This document shows positions 59,338-64,000 of a stretch of 64,000 bases of DNA, one piece after another. The notes under the pieces were generated by a model. That model was not told the origin of the DNA and did no database searches. It saw nothing but the letters and a program-made list of their open reading frames with translations. The DNA is from Paraburkholderia sejongensis (GTDB lineage: Bacteria > Pseudomonadota > Gammaproteobacteria > Burkholderiales > Burkholderiaceae). Every line of letters starts with the position of its first letter. Position 1 is the first letter of the stretch. The translations under genes were made by a program, and so were the position numbers. The stretch is taken from the NCBI RefSeq assembly GCF_020880815.1, contig NZ_JAJITD010000006.1, positions 124,001 to 188,000 of the forward strand. Direction: 5' to 3'.

Positions 59338-60105
59338 TCAATTGCCGTACGGATCGAAGTCGAAGTACTTCTTCGCAATCTGCGCATACGTGCCGTCTTT
59401 GCGCATCGACGCGATCGCCTCGTTGATCGACGCCTGCACCGCCGTTTCATCCTTGCGCAGGCCGATCCCGACGCCGCGATCGCCCATCGACAGCGGCCCG
59501 CCGACGAACGTGAAGCCCTTGCCCGCGGGCGTGCGCAGAAAGCCGTAATCCGCTTCGACGGTGCCGAGCAGCGCGCCGTCGAGCCGGCCATTTTGCAGAT
59601 CGGCGAACACTTCGTCCTGGCTCTTGTACGCGGTCACATGCGCACCGAGCGGCGCCCAGTTCTTCAGCGCATAGCTCTCGAACTGGGTGCCGGTCTGCAC
59701 GCCGATCTGCTTGCCCGCCAGCGCATTGGCGTCGGCCGCTAGCGGCGAGCCCTGGCGCGCGATCAGGTGCGACTTGAACTGGAACAGCTTCGACGAGAAC
59801 AGGATCTGCTGCTCGCGCTTGTCGGTAATCGCCATCGACGACAGCACCGCGTCGATCTTGCGCGCCTGCAACGCAGGAATCATTCCGGAAAATTCGAGTT
59901 CGACCCATTGGCAATGCGCGTGAATGCGCTTGCAGATCTCGTTGCCGAGATCGACATCGAAGCCTTTCAGGCTGCCGTCGGGCGCTTTCGAGTCCATCGG
60001 CGGATAAGTCGGGTCGATGCCCAGACGCAGCGTGTTCGGGTCGGCGGCAAACGCGCCGCTGCTGTAAGTCAGCGCGGCGCAGAGGATCGTCAGCGGAAGT
60101 TTCAT
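59338..60105 (-). CDS. Polar amino-acid ABC transporter, periplasmic binding protein
   Basis: A 255-residue exported binding protein of the HisJ/ArgT family. The signal peptide is residues 1-20 (MKLPLTILCAALTYSSGAFA). The ligand fold shows LRLGIDPTYPPMDSKAPDG, GFDVDLGNEICKRI and the hinge SSMAITDKREQQILFSS. No permease or ATPase lies next to it. Start at ATG 60105. It is divergent from the LysR gene at 60224, so LysR may control it in response to an amino acid. The hydrolase gene follows in the same direction and may process the amino acid or its acylated form. Confidence 0.9.
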   Translation of the reverse strand: MKLPLTILCAALTYSSGAFAADPNTLRLGIDPTYPPMDSKAPDGSLKGFDVDLGNEICKRIHAHCQWVELEFSGMIPALQARKIDAVLSSMAITDKREQQILFSSKLFQFKSHLIARQGSPLAADANALAGKQIGVQTGTQFESYALKNWAPLGAHVTAYKSQDEVFADLQNGRLDGALLGTVEADYGFLRTPAGKGFTFVGGPLSMGDRGVGIGLRKDETAVQASINEAIASMRKDGTYAQIAKKYFDFDPYGN

Positions 60106-60223
60106 GAGGGCGAGCCGGTGAGATGGATGAGCGGGACAGCGTGATCCTATGCGGGCGCCGCGCCTCGAAGAAGCCCCGTTCGGACTATCATGATCACTTT
60201 TACCGATCACACATTCCGGCCTC

Positions 60224-61144
60224 ATGGCGTTGACCCTCTCCCAGCTGCGCGCGTTCACCGCGGTCGCCGAACATGGCAGCATCCGCGCGGCGTCGCGCGC
60301 GCTCGGCATTGCGCAGAGCGGCATCACGCAGCAATTGCAGAATCTCGAAGCGATGCTCGGCGCGACGCTGTTTACCCGCACCAATCGCGGCATCGCGCTG
60401 ACCGCGCTCGGGCAGCGGCTGTTGCAACGGGCCGGCGCGATCCTCGGCGAGTGCGAGCGCGCCGAGCAGGAGGTCCAGCAGTTGCGCGGCGATTACGCGG
60501 GCGAGGTCACGTTCGGGATGACGACCGAGCCGCTCGTCGATGCGTTCGCGCCGGTCCTGATGGAGTTTCGCGCGCGCTTCGAGCGGGTCGCCGTGCATCT
60601 GCGCACCGGCACCTCGCGGATGATGATTTCGTGGATTCGCGAAGGCACGCTCGATTTCGCGGTCGCGCTGGTGTCGAAACGGACCGACACCGCCGATCTG
60701 TCGGTCACGCCGCTGTATCCGTCCGATCCGGTAATCGTCTGCCGGAAAGGACATCCGCGGGCGCGCGCGAAGTCGCTGGCCGAACTGGTCGATTGCCCGT
60801 GGGTGACCACGCGTTCGCCGAATCTGACCGAGGAGCCGCATGTGAACCGGCTCAGCCATCTGTTCGAGAGCCACGGACTGCCCGCGCCGAAGATCGTCGC
60901 GACCGTCGAGGGTCTGTATGAAACGCTCCATCTGGTCGGCGCGACCGATTGCCTGTCGCTGGAGGCGTCGGTGATCGCCAGGCGCGGACCGTTCGCGGAA
61001 CGGCTGACCACGATCGACGTGCGCGAGCGCGCCCCCGCGCAGAACGTCTGTCTGCTGCAACGCGCGGCGCTTCCGCTGACGCCGGCCGCGCAGGAGTTCG
61101 CGACGATGGTCGCGTCGTACACCCGTACGGTGCGGGCGCGGTAA
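60224..61144 (+). CDS. LysR-family transcriptional regulator
   Basis: A 306-residue LysR protein. The helix-turn-helix is in TLSQLRAFTAVAEHGSIRAASRAL and SGITQQLQNLEAMLG, and the ligand domain follows from about residue 90 (VTFGMTTEPLVDAFAPVLMEF). It diverges from the amino-acid binding-protein gene, with 118 bases between, and that unit is its probable target. The start is ATG 60224. Confidence 0.9.
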   Translation: MALTLSQLRAFTAVAEHGSIRAASRALGIAQSGITQQLQNLEAMLGATLFTRTNRGIALTALGQRLLQRAGAILGECERAEQEVQQLRGDYAGEVTFGMTTEPLVDAFAPVLMEFRARFERVAVHLRTGTSRMMISWIREGTLDFAVALVSKRTDTADLSVTPLYPSDPVIVCRKGHPRARAKSLAELVDCPWVTTRSPNLTEEPHVNRLSHLFESHGLPAPKIVATVEGLYETLHLVGATDCLSLEASVIARRGPFAERLTTIDVRERAPAQNVCLLQRAALPLTPAAQEFATMVASYTRTVRAR

Positions 61145-61335
61145 GCGCGGCGGACGCGTCGCTGCCGGTATTTTCGCCGCCCGCATAGGACCTTGGTCCA
61201 ATAGGCCCCACCTGGTGCCGCCCCTACTATTTCCGATAGCGGCGCCGAACGGTACAAGGGAGCCACGCCGGATTCCCCCGGCAAGCCAGGCGGGTTGTCT
61301 GGAGACCCTTGCGGGGTCCCGCGAGGAGAAAATCG

Positions 61336-62439
61336 ATGCTACCCACGCAGACCGCCCGCAGGGGGCTATCCCGGGAATTGCTCGACGTACTGATCCGCGC
61401 CGGCCTCGTCGCGGTGCTGGCCATCGCCTGCTTCCGCGTGTTCGTGCCGTTCCTGAACCTGATGGTGTGGGCCGTGATCCTCGCGATTACGCTCTATCCG
61501 CTGCAGGCCAGACTGCGCGCGCGGCTGGGCGGCAAGGACGGGCTCGTCGCGACGCTGATCATCCTGATTTCGTTCGCGGTGATTCTGGTCCCGACCTATG
61601 CGCTCGGCGTCGCGGTCGCTCATTCGCTCGAACGCGCGATGGACATCTTCCGCAGCGGCGACTTCCGGATTCCGCCGCCGGCCGACTCCGTCGCCGCGTG
61701 GCCGCTGGTCGGCCGACGGGTCTACGACTTCTGGGCCCAGGCGTCGACCGATCTGACCGGCCTCGTGCAAAAGTTCGCGCCGCAGTTGAAGGAAGCGGGC
61801 GTCGCGTTGCTCGGCACCGTGACCGGACTCGGCGCGGGACTGCTGGTGTTCTTCGTCGCGCTGATCGTCGCCGGCATTCTGATGGCGTACGGCGAGAAGG
61901 GCCATCGCAGCGCGGTGCAGATCGCGTCGCGCATTTCCGGCCTCGAAAACGGCCCGCAGATCGCCGACCTGTGCACGTCCACGATCCGCGCGGTCGCGCA
62001 AGGCGTGGTCGGCATCGCGTTCATACAGATGCTGCTGATCGGCATCGGCTTCATCGTGATGGGCATCCCCGGCGCCGGCCTGCTCGCGCTCGCGGTGCTG
62101 CTGATCGGCATCATGCAGTTGCCCGCCACGCTGATCACGATACCGGTGATCGTGTTCGTGATCCTGACCGAAGGTGTCAGCACCGCGACGGTCATCTTCT
62201 CGGTCTACGTGTTCGTCGCCGGTCTCGCCGACAACGTGCTCAAGCCGCTGCTGCTCGGGCGCGGCGTCGCGGTGCCGATGCCGGTCGTGCTGATCGGCGC
62301 GCTCGGCGGAATGGTCACGGGCGGGGTGATCGGACTGTTCATCGGGCCCGTGATGCTGGCGGTCGGATATCAGCTGTTCTGGCGCTGGGTCAACGACCAG
62401 CCGGAACCCAAGCCGTGTCAGACACACGTCGAACCCTGA
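61336..62439 (+). CDS. AI-2E family transporter
   Basis: A 367-residue inner-membrane protein of the PF01594 group, with about eight helices (VAVLAIACFRVFVPFLNLMVWAVILAITLYPL near the start, in pieces; ALLGTVTGLGAGLLVFFVALIVAGILMAY; FIVMGIPGAGLLALAVLLIGIMQLPATLITI). Members have been linked to AI-2 export, sodium/proton antiport and stress tolerance. AGGAGA precedes ATG 61336. A NodT-type outer-membrane gene follows after 18 bases, so an export system may continue beyond the window. Confidence 0.88.
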   Translation: MLPTQTARRGLSRELLDVLIRAGLVAVLAIACFRVFVPFLNLMVWAVILAITLYPLQARLRARLGGKDGLVATLIILISFAVILVPTYALGVAVAHSLERAMDIFRSGDFRIPPPADSVAAWPLVGRRVYDFWAQASTDLTGLVQKFAPQLKEAGVALLGTVTGLGAGLLVFFVALIVAGILMAYGEKGHRSAVQIASRISGLENGPQIADLCTSTIRAVAQGVVGIAFIQMLLIGIGFIVMGIPGAGLLALAVLLIGIMQLPATLITIPVIVFVILTEGVSTATVIFSVYVFVAGLADNVLKPLLLGRGVAVPMPVVLIGALGGMVTGGVIGLFIGPVMLAVGYQLFWRWVNDQPEPKPCQTHVEP

Positions 62440-62457
62440 GACGACGGGGACGGCGTC

Positions 62458-64000
62458 GTGTCGCCTTCACTGCACGCATCGGCAACGGCGGCGCGGCCGC
62501 GCGCGGCGCTGTTCGTGGCCGCGCCGGCGCTGTGCGTGGTGGTGGGTGTCGCGGCGTCGGTCAGCGGCTGCATTCAGGTCGGTCCGGATTTTCATCCGCA
62601 GCATGAAGCGTGGAGCGAGCACTGGAGCAGCGCGTCGATCGAGCAGCTCACGCGCCAGGCCGCGCAGCCCGACGTCCGCCAATGGTGGCAGGTCTTCGAC
62701 GACCGCAACCTCGAACAACTGATGGCTCAGGCCGACGCCGGCAACGGCGATCTGAAGATCGCCGGCCTGCGCGTGATCGAGGCGCGCGCGCAACTGGGCA
62801 TCGCGCTCGCGGGCCGCTACCCGCAGGTGCAGCAGGCCAACGCCGACGCGCTGTATTCGGCGGGCCGGCGCTCGGATGGCTTCGGCAATTCGCGCTCGAG
62901 CGGCGCCTGGCAGTATGGAGCAAGTTTCAGCATCGGCTGGGAACTCGACTTCTGGGGGCGCTTCAGCCGCGCGATCGAATCCGCCGATGCCGGTTTCTTC
63001 GCCGCCCAGGCCAATCGCGACGCCGCGCTGGTGCTGTTGCATGCGCAACTCGCCGATACCTATTTCACGCTGCGTACCGCCGAAGCGCGGCTGCGGATCG
63101 CGCGCGACAACGCGGCTTTGCAAAAACGCAGCTACGACATCGCGCAGAAGCTGTTCAAGAGCGGCGAGAGCGACGAACTCGATCTGCAGCAGGCGAACAC
63201 GCAATACCTGGGAACGCTAAGCAGCATCCCCGATCTCGAGAGTCAGATCGTGCTCGCGCAGCATGCGCTGTCGGTGCTGCTCGGCCGGCCGCCGGGCCCG
63301 CTGCCCGAACTCGACGTGCAGCCCGGCAAGGAAGGCGTGCTGCCGCTCGTCGATCGCGCGGTATTGCAGCAGGTGCCCGCCGAGCTACTGTTGCGGCGTC
63401 CCGACGTACTCGCGGCCGAGTATCAGATGGCCGCGCAATCGGCGTTGATCGGCGTCGCGAAAGCCGATCTGTATCCGTCCGTGACGTTGCTCGGTTCGCT
63501 CGTGTGGAGCGCCAGTGCGCTCGCCGGCGCGCCGAGCACGCTGGCGCTCGCGGCCGGCCCCAGCGTCACGTGGAACGTGTTCGATCACGGCAGGATCGTC
63601 AACAACGTGCGCGTGCAGGACGTGCGGCTGCAACAGCTGACCGTCGCGTATCAGAACACCGTGCGCGAAGCGGCGCGCGAGGCCGACGATGCGGCGACCG
63701 CGATGCTCGCCGCGCTGCGGCGCGACCGGATTCTGGACGACGCGCAGGGGGCCGCACGGCGCTCGCTGACGCTCGCCAATACGATCTACCGCGAAGGCTA
63801 TTCGGACTTTCAGCGCGTGCTCGATGCGCAGCGCGCGTTGTTCGCGCAACAGGATGCGTACGTGGTCAACCGCAGCAATTCGATTGGCAGTCTGATCGCG
63901 CTGTACAAGGCGCTGGGCGGCGGCTGGTATGCGGAGCAGCCGCTGATCGACAGCGCGACGCGCGCGCAGATGCAACAGCGCACCGATTGGGGCGATCTGT
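62458..64000 (+). CDS. NodT/OprM-family outer-membrane efflux lipoprotein (3' partial)
   Basis: At least 514 residues are present and the frame is open at the window end. The start is GTG 62458 behind GGGGA. It has a signal peptide ending in lipobox SVSGC (C38), followed by IQVGPDFHP, the usual NodT first residues. Two OEP repeats carry WWQVFDDRNLEQLM, IGWELDFWGRFSRAIESADAGFF, QQVPAELLLRRPDVLAAEYQMA and QRVLDAQRALFAQQDAYV. The length so far is already that of a full member, so only a short tail is missing. It follows the AI-2E gene by 18 bases, and an adaptor and inner-membrane exporter are expected downstream. Confidence 0.88.
   Translation, partial: MSPSLHASATAARPRAALFVAAPALCVVVGVAASVSGCIQVGPDFHPQHEAWSEHWSSASIEQLTRQAAQPDVRQWWQVFDDRNLEQLMAQADAGNGDLKIAGLRVIEARAQLGIALAGRYPQVQQANADALYSAGRRSDGFGNSRSSGAWQYGASFSIGWELDFWGRFSRAIESADAGFFAAQANRDAALVLLHAQLADTYFTLRTAEARLRIARDNAALQKRSYDIAQKLFKSGESDELDLQQANTQYLGTLSSIPDLESQIVLAQHALSVLLGRPPGPLPELDVQPGKEGVLPLVDRAVLQQVPAELLLRRPDVLAAEYQMAAQSALIGVAKADLYPSVTLLGSLVWSASALAGAPSTLALAAGPSVTWNVFDHGRIVNNVRVQDVRLQQLTVAYQNTVREAAREADDAATAMLAALRRDRILDDAQGAARRSLTLANTIYREGYSDFQRVLDAQRALFAQQDAYVVNRSNSIGSLIALYKALGGGWYAEQPLIDSATRAQMQQRTDWGDL

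Overview
The window is high-GC chromosomal DNA that looks like a Burkholderiales bacterium, most probably Paraburkholderia or Burkholderia. The evidence is protein resemblance, the many LysR, AraC and MocR regulators, the NodT-type efflux proteins, DUF1488, and a phosphocholine-type phospholipase C. I saw no rRNA, tRNA, CRISPR array, transposase or integrase. The first gene is cut at its 5' end and the last at its 3' end.

Region 1 (1-13.4 kb) is a catabolic island. An AMP-forming aryl-CoA ligase (2-aminobenzoate type), a dienelactone hydrolase/SnoaL fusion and an MFS exporter run forward. Two reverse genes follow: a lipoprotein serine hydrolase and a TpsB-type outer-membrane transporter. The forward operon then resumes with a second dienelactone hydrolase/SnoaL fusion, an SDR, a styrene/indole-monooxygenase-type flavoprotein, its flavin reductase and an outer-membrane channel, followed by an AraC/XylS regulator. 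This gene set matches the indole-degrading iif clusters I know (IifC/IifD oxidise indole, IifB dehydrogenates, IifA opens the ring to anthranilate). The CoA ligase would carry anthranilate onward. A matching direct-repeat motif lies upstream of both the operon and the regulator, which suggests autoregulation.

Region 2 (13.5-24.4 kb) is mixed. It holds a small secreted protein and a short threonyl-tRNA synthetase that lacks the N-terminal domains. That synthetase is preceded by a threonine-rich leader peptide and a terminator, a classical attenuator. A two-gene cassette of unusually low GC follows, then two GNAT acetyltransferases, a flavin reductase, a MocR regulator, a membrane protein, and a LysR regulator divergent from an AEC-type carrier.

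Region 3 (24.5-37.5 kb) starts with a complete RND efflux operon (outer-membrane factor, adaptor, permease), then a DUF4337 protein and a LysE exporter. Next is an ECF42-type sigma factor module with VOC and two YCII/DGPF proteins, and then a large lipoprotein.

Region 4 (37.5-47.4 kb) has a gene-free stretch with short degenerate repeats and a strong minus-strand terminator, which is a candidate small RNA. It is followed by small conserved proteins, a GNAT, a DOPA-dioxygenase-like protein, a HiPIP and a nitroreductase. An iron-uptake unit (TonB receptor, PiuC hydroxylase, PepSY membrane protein) sits under a Fur box. An aldo/keto reductase and a PEBP protein close the region.

Region 5 (47.5-55.2 kb) is a reverse-strand carbohydrate group: debranching enzyme, GH63/MGH1-like glucosidase, glucose-6-phosphate dehydrogenase and a ROK-family glucokinase with a histone-H1-like tail. 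Together they would take glycogen-type glucans to 6-phosphogluconolactone.

Region 6 (55.2-64 kb) holds a small lipoprotein with phospholipase C, a succinylglutamate desuccinylase/aspartoacylase-type hydrolase, an amino-acid binding protein divergent from a LysR regulator, an AI-2E family transporter, and the start of another NodT-type efflux protein.
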